From positions 62,001 through 126,000 of the forward strand of contig NZ_JAHYSG010000003.1 of NCBI RefSeq assembly GCF_022095675.1: DNA of 64,000 nt. Direction: 5' to 3'. The notes below the pieces were generated by a model. That model was not told the origin of the DNA. It saw nothing but the letters and a program-made list of their open reading frames with translations, and searched no databases. Position 1 is the first letter of the stretch. Each line of letters begins with the position of its first letter. Both the position numbers and the translations under genes were made by a program. This document shows positions 17,066 through 25,907 of this stretch, in pieces. This DNA comes from Dactylosporangium sp. AC04546. GTDB lineage: Bacteria; Actinomycetota; Actinomycetes; Mycobacteriales; Micromonosporaceae.

Positions 17066-18786
17066 CGTCATCATGGCTGCGCGGGGCTGAGGTCTCGCCG
17101 CACGGCGATGTGCATATTGCCGAGCAGGTGCACCATCACTATGCCGTCTCGGCTGGTGCCGTGCCGTTGGTGGCGGTGCGGCAGGACCCGAGCAGCGTTC
17201 TGATTGATATTGATGTTGAGCGGTTCGTCGGGCGGGCATGGGTACTGGCGCGGATCGACGCGTTCATGGCGTCCCGGCGCTGCGGTTTTGTCTGGATCGA
17301 GGCAGCGGCCGGGTTGGGTAAGACCTCGGTGGCGGCACATCTGGTCGCTCATCGCGGGTGGTTGTCGCATTTCGCGCGCCGAGGCGAATCGTCGACAAGG
17401 GTCCGTACGGCGTTGCGGAGTTTGGCGGCGCAGGTCATCGAGGCCGGTGAGCTGCGTGACGAGATAGCCCCGCAGGGGTACCTGCCCGAATGGGTGCAAG
17501 AACCGGAAGGCTTCGCGAATCTGCTGGCGCTGGCAGCATCACGCATTGTTGCTTGCGGTGGTCAGTTAGTGCTGGTCGTGGATGGGTTGGACGAGGCGGA
17601 CCGGGTCGCGGGCGGTCTTCCGTTGGGTCTGCCGGGCCGGCTTCCGGCGGGGGTTTTCGTGATCGGCACTTACCGGACGGGTAGCCCGCCCGGTCGCACG
17701 GACAGCCCCAAGACTGTGATCACGATCGGCGCCAAGGACCCTGCAAACACGGCCGACGTGATCGAGTTTCTTACCCGGGTCGCTGGCGAGGAGGTAATCG
17801 CCGGCAAGCTCGCCGAGGCCGGCGTGACCCGAGATCAGTTTGTGGACCAGTTGGCGCAGCGGTGCAGCGGCGTGTGGGTGTACCTGCGCTACGTGCTGGC
17901 TGAGATCCGTCATGGTATCCGCGGCGTGGACCGCCTCGACGCCCTGCCAGCCGACCTGTGGGACTACTACACCGATAATCTTGATGCTTGGCAGGCCCGC
18001 CCCGACTGGCTAACTGTCGGCGCGCCGGTCCTCACTGCCCTGGCCGCAGCCCGTGAACCGGTTACGGCCTCGACGCTCTGCCGCTGGATTGCGGGAGACC
18101 TGGCTCCGGTTCGGAGGTGGTGTGATTTCGTGCTCCGCCCGTTCCTGGCCGTGGCCAGGAACGCCGATCCACGTTCGGCGGCCCGGTACAGCATCTATCA
18201 CGCCAGCATGCGAGAGCTACTGCACGGCGATGCTGCGCCGGACGGCGCAGGCGACGCGCATCGACCGTGGGCGGAGACCCTGCACCGGGCAACGACCGAC
18301 GCCCACTTCCGGATCATCGATGGTTACCTGGCGCTGTTCGGCGGTGCCCCCGCAGAATTGATCAGCCTCTCGCGCAACCTCGGTCTTGCGGCGACAGACG
18401 ACGGGTACGCGCTACGCCATCTTGTAGCGCACCTTGCTCACACCGACCGGTGGACAGACATCCGCCAGCTCCTGCTGGGCTCGATCACGGGCGACGGGCA
18501 CCTGGCCAACGTCTGGTACCAAGCACACGACACGCACGACTCGATTGACAATTACCTCGATGACCTGAACCACGCCCGCCGCCACGCCGCCGAGTGTGTT
18601 GACGCCGATCTCGCAGCTGGCGGACTCGCGGCAACACTCGCTGACGAGATTTGGTATGGGCTTGTTGCCGCAAGCATCCACAGTCTCACCAACAACATTT
18701 CGTCGGATCTCCTCGAACAGCTCGTCAGCACGAGTATGTGGTTGTCAATCCCCTGGAACCGTGGAGGACTGCGTTATGCGGCTTGA
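17062..18786 (+). CDS. STAND/NLR-like P-loop NTPase, C-terminus cut off by an IS
   Basis: Starts with GTG at 17062 inside the stop of the upstream gene. Residues 3-21 carry the motif [19 protein letters not shown], shared with the membrane protein. Then come the linker ([16 protein letters not shown]) typical of STAND proteins, Walker A AAGLGKTS (82-89), Walker [11 protein letters not shown] (171-180), a winged-helix region, and DYWALRHLV-like arm helices ([17 protein letters not shown]). This is the NACHT/STAND arrangement of an NTP-driven oligomerising sensor. From about residue 562 the coding sequence is IS DNA (last 13 or so residues, stop 18786), so the C-terminal ligand-sensing repeats are missing. 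As it stands it is probably non-functional or constitutively altered. Confidence 0.75.
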   Translation: MTSSWLRGAEVSPHGDVHIAEQVHHHYAVSAGAVPLVAVRQDPSSVLIDIDVERFVGRAWVLARIDAFMASRRCGFVWIEAAAGLGKTSVAAHLVAHRGWLSHFARRGESSTRVRTALRSLAAQVIEAGELRDEIAPQGYLPEWVQEPEGFANLLALAASRIVACGGQLVLVVDGLDEADRVAGGLPLGLPGRLPAGVFVIGTYRTGSPPGRTDSPKTVITIGAKDPANTADVIEFLTRVAGEEVIAGKLAEAGVTRDQFVDQLAQRCSGVWVYLRYVLAEIRHGIRGVDRLDALPADLWDYYTDNLDAWQARPDWLTVGAPVLTALAAAREPVTASTLCRWIAGDLAPVRRWCDFVLRPFLAVARNADPRSAARYSIYHASMRELLHGDAAPDGAGDAHRPWAETLHRATTDAHFRIIDGYLALFGGAPAELISLSRNLGLAATDDGYALRHLVAHLAHTDRWTDIRQLLLGSITGDGHLANVWYQAHDTHDSIDNYLDDLNHARRHAAECVDADLAAGGLAATLADEIWYGLVAASIHSLTNNISSDLLEQLVSTSMWLSIPWNRGGLRYAA

Positions 18787-19998
18787 GCCTCCTGAGCTCG
18801 AGCCGTTGATCGTTCGTAGTCGGTAGGAGAGAGCCCGTCGCAGACGGAGTGCCGGCGGCGGTGGTTGTAGAAGTCGGTGATCCAGGTGGCGATCTTCAGG
18901 CGTGCCTCGGCGCGGGTGCGGAACTGGCGGCGGTGGACGTACTCGACCTTGATGGTGGAGAAGGTGGCCTCGGCCACGGCGTTGTCGAAGCATGACCCGA
19001 CCCGGCCCATCGACTGGCGTACGTTCCAGCGAGCGCAGGCCCGGGCGAAGTCGGCCGAGCAGTATTCACTGCCCCTGTCCGAGTGGAAGATCACGCCGGC
19101 GACGTCACCGCCTCGGGTGACCGCGGCCATGTTCAGCGCCGCGACGACCAGGCCGGCGTCGTGGTGGGCGCCCATGGCGTAGCCGAGAATGCGCCGGGAG
19201 TAGAGGTCGATGACGGTGGCGAGGAAGAGCTTGCCCTCACCGGTGACGATCTCGGTCATGTCGCCGCACCAGCCGACATCCGGTGCGGGCGCGGTGAACT
19301 TCCGCTTGATCAGGTCCGGGGCGGCCGGCCGCTTCCCCGGCCGGGTCAATCCGCGCCGGCGGCGCTTGGCGCGGGCCACGAGGCCGAGTTCGGCCATCAG
19401 CTGCGCGATCGTGTTGTCCGAGACCTGCCAGCCCTGCGCGCGCAGTTCGATGCCGACACGCGGGCTGCCGTAGGTGCCGCCCGAGTCGTCGAACACCTTC
19501 CGCACCGCCGCGGCCAGCCGTTGCCGGCGATCCGCGCGAGGAGTCGGTGGGCGGTCCCGCCACTTGTAGAACCACGACTCGGACACCCCGAGGGCCCGGC
19601 AGGCCACCGCGTGCGGCACGTCGTGCTCGGTCCTCTGGGAGGCGATGAAGGCGGCCACGCTCACCGGCCCGTCGCTTCCTTGACCCACAGGACCACGGAT
19701 CGCTTGAGGACGCTCCATCGCCAGCTCGGCGTTCTCCCGCCGCAGGCGAGCCAGCTCGGCCCGCTCGTCCTCGGCCAGCTGCCCGGCTGCGGCCTCGCCA
19801 CGGGCCTCACGGTCCTGCTTCACCCAGTTGGCCAGGGTGCCGCTGTTGATCCCCAGATCACGGGCAACCTGCGCGATCGACTTCCCCGTCTCACGCACAA
19901 TCCGGACCGCACCCTCACGGAACTCCGGATCGAACCGACGTCTCGTCTCAGCCATGAACCTCTATCCCTCAAGTTCTGGCCTCCACGTTACGAGGGGA
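18749..19998 (-). mobile_element. IS3-family insertion sequence, about 1.25 kb
   Basis: Imperfect terminal inverted repeats: left TCCCCTGGAACCGTGGAGG (18749-18767) against the complement of the right end CCTCCACGTTACGAGGGGA (19980-19998), 15 of 19 matching. It contains one transposase gene. I cannot see a 3-base target duplication with these ends, so the exact limits may be off by a few bases, or the insertion was followed by rearrangement. It interrupts the NLR-like NTPase gene on its left and the 5' end of an unknown gene on its right. Confidence 0.8.
18774..19955 (-). CDS. IS3-family transposase, orfA and orfB fused in one frame
   Basis: 393 residues. The N-terminal HTH/leucine-zipper part ([41 protein letters not shown]) is orfA. 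The C-terminal rve domain carries the full D-D(35)-E triad: D232 (GWCGDMTE), D293 (FHSDRGSEY) and E329 (NAVAEATF). IS3 elements normally make the fusion by a programmed -1 frameshift. Here the codons after LAMER read [10 protein letters not shown], which is the usual orfA tail ([11 protein letters not shown]) in another frame, so a small deletion next to the ER codons has joined the two frames permanently. All catalytic residues are present, so the enzyme may be active. Confidence 0.9.
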   Translation of the reverse strand: MAETRRRFDPEFREGAVRIVRETGKSIAQVARDLGINSGTLANWVKQDREARGEAAAGQLAEDERAELARLRRENAELAMERPQAIRGPVGQGSDGPVSVAAFIASQRTEHDVPHAVACRALGVSESWFYKWRDRPPTPRADRRQRLAAAVRKVFDDSGGTYGSPRVGIELRAQGWQVSDNTIAQLMAELGLVARAKRRRRGLTRPGKRPAAPDLIKRKFTAPAPDVGWCGDMTEIVTGEGKLFLATVIDLYSRRILGYAMGAHHDAGLVVAALNMAAVTRGGDVAGVIFHSDRGSEYCSADFARACARWNVRQSMGRVGSCFDNAVAEATFSTIKVEYVHRRQFRTRAEARLKIATWITDFYNHRRRHSVCDGLSPTDYERSTARAQEAQAA

Positions 19999-21076
19999 AC
20001 TGCAGGACGGCGACCTGGACCTGCTCGAGTTGGAGGCTCGGAAGGTCTTCCAAGCGGCACAACCAAGCCGGCGCCTTCGTGTTGACGCAGGCCAGCCAGA
20101 TGGAGACGGTCAGTCAGACGAGCGCTTCGCAGGCGTCGCCGACGACCCGAAGCGCGGCCAAGAACGCGCCTGGGCACGCTCCGTTCTCATTGCGGCGCAA
20201 GCAGCTGAGCACGACACCGTGAAAGGCTTCCACTCCCGCTGTTTGAACGACGCCACGATCTCATGGGTCGACGTGGAGGAGTGGATTCAGCACCGAATCG
20301 CCTCGGAAGGCGCAGTCACCAACGATCTGACCCTGGTCGTCGAGCATGATCACCTCAAGCCCGATGGTCGCGTCATGCGGATTGATCCGCCAATTGCCGA
20401 AACAACGGATCTGACCGTCCGCGTGCGGTACCTGGACTACGCCAACCCTGGTGACAGGTGGGTCCGGCGGCATTCAGTCCGCGCTGGCGGCAAACTTGAT
20501 TGGCTCAGACAGGCCAGCCACCGGTTGGCCGATGCGTTCGGATGGCAACCTGCGCAGGCATCCGTCTTTGTCCTTGCAGGCATCACGCCTCTTGTCGCGG
20601 CTGTCCGTATCACTACAGCAGTCGTCGGTGGTGGTCGCATCACCTTGGACATCGATCCCGGCGCGACCACCGACGAGGTTCTAGCCGCGTTTCTCACATC
20701 GCGCCACGAGCGTGGGGCTGCTCACCAGCGCTCGATGTCGTGCCGGAACGTCCGGCTCGCCGCCTTCGCGCTCGGCGAGGTCGTGAGCCTGCCGTGGTCG
20801 GAACGCTACAGGCGCTGGAGCGGGCAGTTCCCGGAGTGGGCCTACTCTGCACCGTCGAGCTTCAGACGTGACGCCGCTGCGGCGGCACGCCGGCTTCTTG
20901 TCCCCGACGCGGACAGGCGGCCAGGCAACAGACCGTCCGTCATCTTCGACGACGTTGTAACCGACGACGCTTGGGGGACGATCCATGGAGTAACGACTGG
21001 GCGCCCTTCATCGACGAGGCCCGCGCCTCAGCGCCACAACGACTGGAGCCGTCGGCGTCGTCCTGGTTACAGATAA
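19958..21076 (+). pseudogene. Unknown gene missing its 5' end (disrupted by the IS)
   Basis: The frame is open from inside the right end of the IS to a stop at 21076. Native sequence begins about 19999 (ELQDGDLDLLELEARKVF). Recognisable blocks are TISWVDVEEWIQHRI, VRYLDYANPGDRWVRRHSV, GGKLDWLRQASHRLADAFGW and RNVRLAAFALGEV...WSERYRRWSGQFPEWAYS, about 340 residues in all. They resemble a conserved actinobacterial protein of unknown function carried on mobile elements. The N-terminus and promoter are lost, although the TTG at 20030 could allow a truncated product. The 3' end overlaps the convergent gene at 21008 by 69 bases. Confidence 0.55.
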
Positions 21077-21748
21077 GAGCGATTCTGCGGGTGGCGGGGT
21101 GAAACTCGCACCTGCGACGGCTGCCGGGGCCGGGTCAAAGCGCCGGCAACGAGCGGTCCACTCTGTGATGAGGTCGCGATTCGACGCAGCGAAGGTGGTG
21201 TTCAACAGTTCCTCCAGCGTCTTCTCCCCGACTGGGCTGTGCAGCGTTGCCCGGTCGACCCACATTCGCCAGCCGCCGTAGATGTCCTCCGCCGCGCGCA
21301 ACGCGCCGTCCGTGCCGCCCTGGCTCGCGGCCTCGCGGTAGACGGAACGCGCCACGGCCTCCGGTGCCGTACGTCCGTCGCGGCGATCCATGACCGCGAT
21401 CGCGGCAGCCTCCAGCACACGCCGTGGCACCGCCGGCGGCTCTTGCCGGCGAGGCGCCGTCCGGTCCGCGAGCTCAATCAGTCGCCGCACTTCGGCGTGC
21501 TGTGCATCGGACAGGTCGAACCGCCGACGGAGCGTATCGAAGGCTCCAGCGGCGTGCGAGGCGAGCGTGGCGTAGCCGTACGCGTAGGCCGGAGGGTACG
21601 TGGCGTCCCAGGCGAGTCTGGTGGCTGTCACGATGCGGCGGGCGCGCCCCGGCGTCGACGCCGCGCGTTGCCACTGCCGTGTCGCCTCCACGGTTGCGTG
21701 CGCTGCGGCCTCGACGAGTTGGGTCGGGTAGGGCTGCGGTGGAGGCAC
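21008..21748 (-). CDS. Hypothetical protein of the conjugation cluster
   Basis: 246 residues from a GTG at 21746-21748. Mostly alpha-helical and Ala/Arg-rich: LVEAAAHATVEATRQWQRAA, YAYGYATLASHAAGAF, AQHAEVRRLIELAD. It ends in a Pro/Thr-rich tail. There is no signal peptide, membrane helix or catalytic motif. It is the last of three minus-strand genes (with 21767 and 22385) that diverge from the type IV secretion operon, 18 bases after its neighbour. Function unknown. Confidence 0.6.
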   Translation of the reverse strand: MPPPQPYPTQLVEAAAHATVEATRQWQRAASTPGRARRIVTATRLAWDATYPPAYAYGYATLASHAAGAFDTLRRRFDLSDAQHAEVRRLIELADRTAPRRQEPPAVPRRVLEAAAIAVMDRRDGRTAPEAVARSVYREAASQGGTDGALRAAEDIYGGWRMWVDRATLHSPVGEKTLEELLNTTFAASNRDLITEWTARCRRFDPAPAAVAGASFTPPPAESLLSVTRTTPTAPVVVALRRGPRR

Positions 21749-21766
21749 GACCGTCGGTCCCGACCG

Positions 21767-22381
21767 CTACCGAGTGTGGGATTGCACGATGGTCGGGGGT
21801 GCCGGGACCGGGGCCGGTTGTGGTGCAGCGGTCGGCGAGGCGTTGGCAGGCTCGGCGAAGTTCAGCGCTGTGACGTCGCCCGGCGATGCTTGCGCGATGC
21901 CGTGACTTCCTGCCGCCCTGACGGCCATCGCGACGGTCTCCCCTCGCTGCAGGCGGATCGTCACGTCGCCGACGAAGGCGAGCGCTCGGTCCCGGTGCAG
22001 CGAACGGTTGGAGGCCTCGACGAAGAGGACGGAGCTGGTTGGCGTTGTCCATACCACAGCCAGGGGGTCGTCGGCTCGGCCGATCTGGTCAGCCAGCCCA
22101 CGGGCCACCGTTGTCCACTCCGCATCCGTCAGCCGACGCTCGGTGGGCAGGGTCCGGACGGCGAAGGCGTTGACGGCGTTGCGCGCGGCCAACTGCCGCA
22201 GTTCCTCGCGCCAGTTGCCCAGCTCCCATCCGCCGCCGATACCGATGAGCAGTGCGTCGTCCGGCCTGGCACCTGCCTGGTGTGGCACGCGGGCTGCAGC
22301 GACGACTGATGCGGCGAGGTTGCGGGAAGCGTTCTGGCTGTAGAGGTGAACGAGCATGTCATCCTCCGATGTGAGCGACAA
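21767..22381 (-). CDS. Relaxase-like protein lacking the HUH histidines
   Basis: 204 residues from 22381 (an ATG at 22357 is a shorter start). A central block (RRLTDAEWTTVARGLADQIG, then ADDPLAVVWTTP) aligns with RTLTDAQWAHIAAEMVAAVG...DDPDAVRWVAI of the relaxase at 51018. Where the relaxase has HIHIVAT this protein has VLFVEAS, so no metal-binding histidine remains. It may be a structural relaxosome or coupling factor, or a decayed relaxase. The Pro/Ala-rich C-terminus is probably disordered. Its place next to the T4SS operon fits a transfer role. Confidence 0.45.
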   Translation of the reverse strand: MSLTSEDDMLVHLYSQNASRNLAASVVAAARVPHQAGARPDDALLIGIGGGWELGNWREELRQLAARNAVNAFAVRTLPTERRLTDAEWTTVARGLADQIGRADDPLAVVWTTPTSSVLFVEASNRSLHRDRALAFVGDVTIRLQRGETVAMAVRAAGSHGIAQASPGDVTALNFAEPANASPTAAPQPAPVPAPPTIVQSHTR

Positions 22382-22384
22382 AAC

Positions 22385-23482
22385 TCAACGGGGGTCGCGC
22401 CGGATGTGCACGCCGACGGAGTCCATGAGGGTCAGTGGGTCGATGGCGTTCTCCGACCGCAGCGGCGGCGCGCCGCGATGCACCTCGAAGTGCAGGTGCG
22501 GGCCGGATGAGTGCCCGGTCGAGCCGACCCAGGCGATGACCTGTCCGGCTTCGACGTGCGTACCGACGGCGACGTTGAGCCGGACCGCGTGGCAGTACCT
22601 GGTCGCGATGCCGTTGCGGTGGTCGATGTTGATGCGCAGGCCGCATCCGGGAAGGTCTTCGTTGCCCGGCCGGTCGCAGTATCGGCTGGTGCATCCGGCG
22701 TCGAGCACCACGCCCGCAGCAGCGGCGTAGATCGGCGTGCCGGTCGGTGCGGCCAGGTCGACGCCGTCGTGGTTCGGCCGGTTCGGGGACCGGAATCGGC
22801 TGACCAGCTCGTAACTGCCTGCCGGTAGTGGAAGGCGCCACGCGTCGGCCGTCGCCAGGGTGTACTCGCCGATCCGGGCTCGAACCTGCCGCGGGTAGTC
22901 GGACACTGTGCCGGTCGCGCTGAGGACGCAGCCGCGTCCGCAGAAGTACGCCGCCCAGGCCAGGTCGAGCACGTCTCCGCGCAGTCGACCTGCGGCGCGG
23001 TTCTCGCCGGCCCAGGTGACGAGATCGCACATCAGCCGGCCCATCGCGAAGATGGCATCCTCGGGGTCCTCCGGAACGCCGCGCCCGTCCCGGTCGTAGT
23101 CGTCGCCCCACGTGGCCCAGGTGCCGAGTTGGAACTGTGCGATGCCGATCGCGTCGCCACCCCTGGCCGGTGGGTTGTGCGCGATCGCCTCGGCGTTCCA
23201 GCTGCTCTCCAGGTCGATCTGCGCGGCGATCATCGGCGGGGTCAGCTGTGGGCAGCTTGTCCCGGCCCGGATGACCCACGGCACGAGGTGGCGGGCATGC
23301 GGCGGAATCGCCTCGACGTTGAGCTGTGCACTCGGGGCTGCTTCAGCCAGTGCGGGGCTCGTGGCGAGCGCAACGGCGCCCGACGCGACGAAGCCGACCA
23401 GGCCTACGAGGACCGCGAGCACGGCGGCGAGCGCTGTGCCGGCCGCCAGTGCCGTGGTCGAGTGCGTGGACGCGTCGCTCAT
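22385..23482 (-). CDS. Bifunctional cell-wall hydrolase: SLT transglycosylase plus M23 endopeptidase (VirB1-like)
   Basis: 365 residues from the ATG at 23480-23482; a GTG at 23491 is possible. An N-terminal transmembrane/signal segment (LAAVLAVLVGLVGFVASG) is followed by a lytic transglycosylase domain with catalytic Glu92 in DLESSWN and GIAQFQLGTWATWG. Last is an M23 zinc peptidase domain: HDGVDLAAPTGTPIYAA and GHSSGPHLHFEVH (323-335), which supplies the zinc ligands. This two-blade wall cutter opens peptidoglycan for the conjugation channel. The gene diverges from the T4SS operon, with a hairpin between them. Confidence 0.9.
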   Translation of the reverse strand: MSDASTHSTTALAAGTALAAVLAVLVGLVGFVASGAVALATSPALAEAAPSAQLNVEAIPPHARHLVPWVIRAGTSCPQLTPPMIAAQIDLESSWNAEAIAHNPPARGGDAIGIAQFQLGTWATWGDDYDRDGRGVPEDPEDAIFAMGRLMCDLVTWAGENRAAGRLRGDVLDLAWAAYFCGRGCVLSATGTVSDYPRQVRARIGEYTLATADAWRLPLPAGSYELVSRFRSPNRPNHDGVDLAAPTGTPIYAAAAGVVLDAGCTSRYCDRPGNEDLPGCGLRINIDHRNGIATRYCHAVRLNVAVGTHVEAGQVIAWVGSTGHSSGPHLHFEVHRGAPPLRSENAIDPLTLMDSVGVHIRRDPR

Positions 23483-23586
23483 GTCGGCCACGCTGGCCGT
23501 GGCCGGTAGACGACGGCGCTACGAGTAGCGCACGTAACGCTGTCGGCAACCGCGGCGGTACCACCAGACCAGCAACGTCTCCGACA

Positions 23587-23607
23587 GCGGCCCCGCAGTG
23601 GGGCCGC
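23587..23607. promoter_or_regulatory. Perfect hairpin ahead of the T4SS operon
   Basis: GCGGCCCC (23587-23594), a GCAGT loop, and GGGGCCGC (23600-23607): an 8-bp perfect GC stem 25 bases before the ATG of the first T4SS gene and between divergent genes. It could be an operator for a repressor, or an RNA hairpin in the 5' leader of the operon. Confidence 0.45.
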
Positions 23608-23631
23608 ATTGTCGTGTCGGAGGAGATCGAA

Positions 23632-23943
23632 ATGGTCCTCAAACTCATCGTCGCCACGCAGTTGGCGCTCGAGCCGACGCTTGGCCCGGTGCGGGCACCG
23701 AACCCGGCGCCGGTGGCGCCGCCCGGGATGGACGCGATGGCCAACACCTTCCTCGGCTGGGGGAAGTGGCTGCTGCTCGTGGCCGGTGTCGTCGGCTTCT
23801 TCATCTGCGCAGGCATGATGATCATCGGTCGGCGGAACCGGTCGCAGACCGCGGTCGACGGTGCGGCCGGTGTGCCGTGGGTGCTCGCCGGGCTGGCGCT
23901 GGCCAGCCTCGCCGCTGGCCTTGCCGGGGTGGCGCTGTCATGA
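23632..23943 (+). CDS. VirB2/TrbC-like small pilin-type membrane protein
   Basis: 103 residues. The ATG at 23632 follows an ideal GGAGGAG site, so I reject the much longer open frame. Two hydrophobic helices (about 42-66, WGKWLLLVAGVVGFFICAGM; about 80-102, VPWVLAGLALASLAAGLAGV) are separated by a short basic loop GRRNRSQ, the topology of VirB2/TrbC pilins of type IV secretion systems. It is first gene of the rightward conjugation operon and overlaps the next gene by ATGA. Assignment by topology and context; sequence motifs are weak in this class. Confidence 0.65.
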   Translation: MVLKLIVATQLALEPTLGPVRAPNPAPVAPPGMDAMANTFLGWGKWLLLVAGVVGFFICAGMMIIGRRNRSQTAVDGAAGVPWVLAGLALASLAAGLAGVALS

Positions 23944-24650
23944 GCCGCCGTCGATTCCGTCACGCGGCGCCCCGCCGCCGCATCGGCCCCCTCGCGGTCG
24001 CCGCCGTCGGCGTCCTGCTGATCGTCCTTGGCGGCGCGGTGGTCGTGTACAAGGACCGCACGTCACCGTCGAGCGCACCGGTGATCGGACAGTTCACATG
24101 GCCGACGCATCTCACCTGGGTCACCGTCGCCGGTCTTGACCTGCCGGTGGCACCGGTTGCCGGGCCGCACGACCTGGCGAACGGCCGGGCCCGTGGGTTC
24201 AGGCAGACGCCGCCGGGCGCGGTACTGGCGGCTCTGCACATCCTGGTGCGCACGAGTCCGCACGTCGGCCCGAGCGTCTGGGAGCCGACGCTTGAGGAGC
24301 AGGTGGTCGGGCCGGACGCTGTCGAGTTCGGCGAAGTGGTCAGACTCGGCTACGAACTCGCTCGCGACGAGCAGCAACTGCCCGACGGCGCAGCGCTGGG
24401 CCCCATCCCGGCCACGATCCTCGGTGTCCGGATCGACGCCTACAGCACGCGAGCGGTCAGCCTCCGCATGCTGATCGAGACGGACCGGGCCGGCGGCACA
24501 CCCGCGTGGGTTGCGATGCTGGTGCAGTTGTCCTGGTCCGACGGCGATTGGCGAATGATCGCACCGCCCGGCGGCGATTGGGCCGCTGTAGAGGTTCCGG
24601 CGTCCACCTTCGTCCTGGGCGACTACGTACCTCTGCCGCGGCGGTCGTGA
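23940..24650 (+). CDS. Single-pass membrane protein of the T4SS operon (VirB8-like by topology)
   Basis: 236 residues starting at the ATG that overlaps the previous stop. A basic N-terminus (RRRFRHAAPRRR) precedes one transmembrane helix (IGPLAVAAVGVLLIVLGGAV) and a soluble extracytoplasmic domain of about 190 residues (FTWPTHLTWVTVAG, GAVLAALHILVRTS, MLVQLSWSDGDWRMIAPPGG). The NTF2-like alternation and the late W.D.DWRM.APP strand fit VirB8/TraM-type channel components, but I base this on topology and position, not on a firm family match. Its stop overlaps the next start (TGATG). Confidence 0.6.
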   Translation: MSRRRFRHAAPRRRIGPLAVAAVGVLLIVLGGAVVVYKDRTSPSSAPVIGQFTWPTHLTWVTVAGLDLPVAPVAGPHDLANGRARGFRQTPPGAVLAALHILVRTSPHVGPSVWEPTLEEQVVGPDAVEFGEVVRLGYELARDEQQLPDGAALGPIPATILGVRIDAYSTRAVSLRMLIETDRAGGTPAWVAMLVQLSWSDGDWRMIAPPGGDWAAVEVPASTFVLGDYVPLPRRS

Positions 24651-25903
24651 TGTGCGACGCGTGGGACGTCGAGTGCCGGACGAAGCAGGCCGTCGTCGAC
24701 GCCAGCACCATGCTGGCCGACAGCATGCTCGGCCACCTGGCCAACATGGTCGGCGACGCACAGTCAGCGGTGATCATGTCGACGGTCACGTGGTGGCTGG
24801 CGCTGCCGCCGGTCGACGTGGAGGCGGCGCCGGCGGCGCGGACGTTGCAGCAGTGGATGCTGCCGTTCACGCTGCTCGTGGCGACCGGCGGGATCATGTG
24901 GCAGTCGCTGCTGCTGATCATCAACCGGAAGGGCGAGCCCCTCATCGCGGTCGTGAAGGGCCTGTTCGCCACGGCATTGTGGGGCGCGGTCAGCCTCACC
25001 GGCACACAGCTGCTCCTGAAGGCATGCGAGTCGTACAGCGAGTGGGTGCTCACCCGGGGCATGAACTGCGAGCCCGGGATCGGGCAGGACGTCACCTGCA
25101 AGACCGACGCCCTCGCCGAGCGCATGCAGCTGCTGCTCGTCCCGATGCCGCCCGGCCTGTCCGCCGTCCTGGTCATCACGGTCGGGTTCCTCGCGCTGCT
25201 GGCGAGCCTCACCCAGGCCATGCTGCTGCTGTTCCGCAACGGCGCGATCATCATCCTGGCCGGGATGCTGCAGCTGGCCGCGTCGGGGACGTTCACCGCC
25301 GCCACCTCGAACTGGCTGCGGCGGGTGCTCGGCTGGCTCCTCGCGCTGGTGTTCTACGAGCCGTTCGCGGCCACCTCGTACGGGGTCGCGTTCATGCTCG
25401 TCGGCGACCGGGCGAACAAGGACATCGCCACCTGGCTCACCGGCATCAGCATGCTGGTGCTGAGTCTGGTCGCGCTGCCGGCGATGATGCGGTTCTTCAA
25501 CTGGACCGTCGGCGCCGTCCAGCAGGCGGGGAACTCGGGCGGGATGCTTGCCGCGGCTGGAGCAGCTGGTCTCCACGCCGTGGCCGCACACCGTGGAGCC
25601 TCCGGATACGGGGCCACGGAGTACGCGCGGGACATGACGCGCCGGAACCCGCCGTCCCCTAGCGGCGGTACCGGCTCGGGCGCCCCGAAGCCGACACCGC
25701 CGACATTCACCGGCCCGGCACCGGCGGCGGGCGCAGCAGCGGCATCCACCGGCACGGCCGCGTCGGCCGCAGCGGCGTCCGCTGGTACAGCCGCGTCGGC
25801 CGCCGCCGGTCCGGCCGCACCTGTCGTGGCCGGCGTCGTTCTCGGCGCTAAGGTCGTCGGCTCGGCGGCCCGTGCAGCGACGCGTGCCGCCCAGCAGGAG
25901 TGA
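24650..25903 (+). CDS. VirB6/TrbL-like polytopic membrane protein of the conjugation channel
   Basis: 417 residues from the ATG overlapping the previous stop. About six to seven hydrophobic segments (for example LPFTLLVATGGIMWQSLLLI, LFATALWGAVSLTGTQLLL, VLVITVGFLALLASLTQAML, LTGISMLVLSLVALPAMM) are followed by a low-complexity cytoplasmic tail rich in Pro, Thr and Ala repeats (about 340-417). The architecture is that of TrbL/VirB6 inner-membrane channel subunits in Gram-positive conjugation systems. The Cys near the N-terminus and in the loop MNCEPGIGQDVTCK may form disulphides outside the cell. Confidence 0.75.
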   Translation: MCDAWDVECRTKQAVVDASTMLADSMLGHLANMVGDAQSAVIMSTVTWWLALPPVDVEAAPAARTLQQWMLPFTLLVATGGIMWQSLLLIINRKGEPLIAVVKGLFATALWGAVSLTGTQLLLKACESYSEWVLTRGMNCEPGIGQDVTCKTDALAERMQLLLVPMPPGLSAVLVITVGFLALLASLTQAMLLLFRNGAIIILAGMLQLAASGTFTAATSNWLRRVLGWLLALVFYEPFAATSYGVAFMLVGDRANKDIATWLTGISMLVLSLVALPAMMRFFNWTVGAVQQAGNSGGMLAAAGAAGLHAVAAHRGASGYGATEYARDMTRRNPPSPSGGTGSGAPKPTPPTFTGPAPAAGAAAASTGTAASAAAASAGTAASAAAGPAAPVVAGVVLGAKVVGSAARAATRAAQQE

Positions 25904-25907
25904 CCGC

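Noticed and set aside
16449..19998. Composite transposon carrying the NLR pair between two IS copies
   Set aside because: The left copy is only a short relic with one end, so it cannot supply a matching outer end, and no target duplication is seen.
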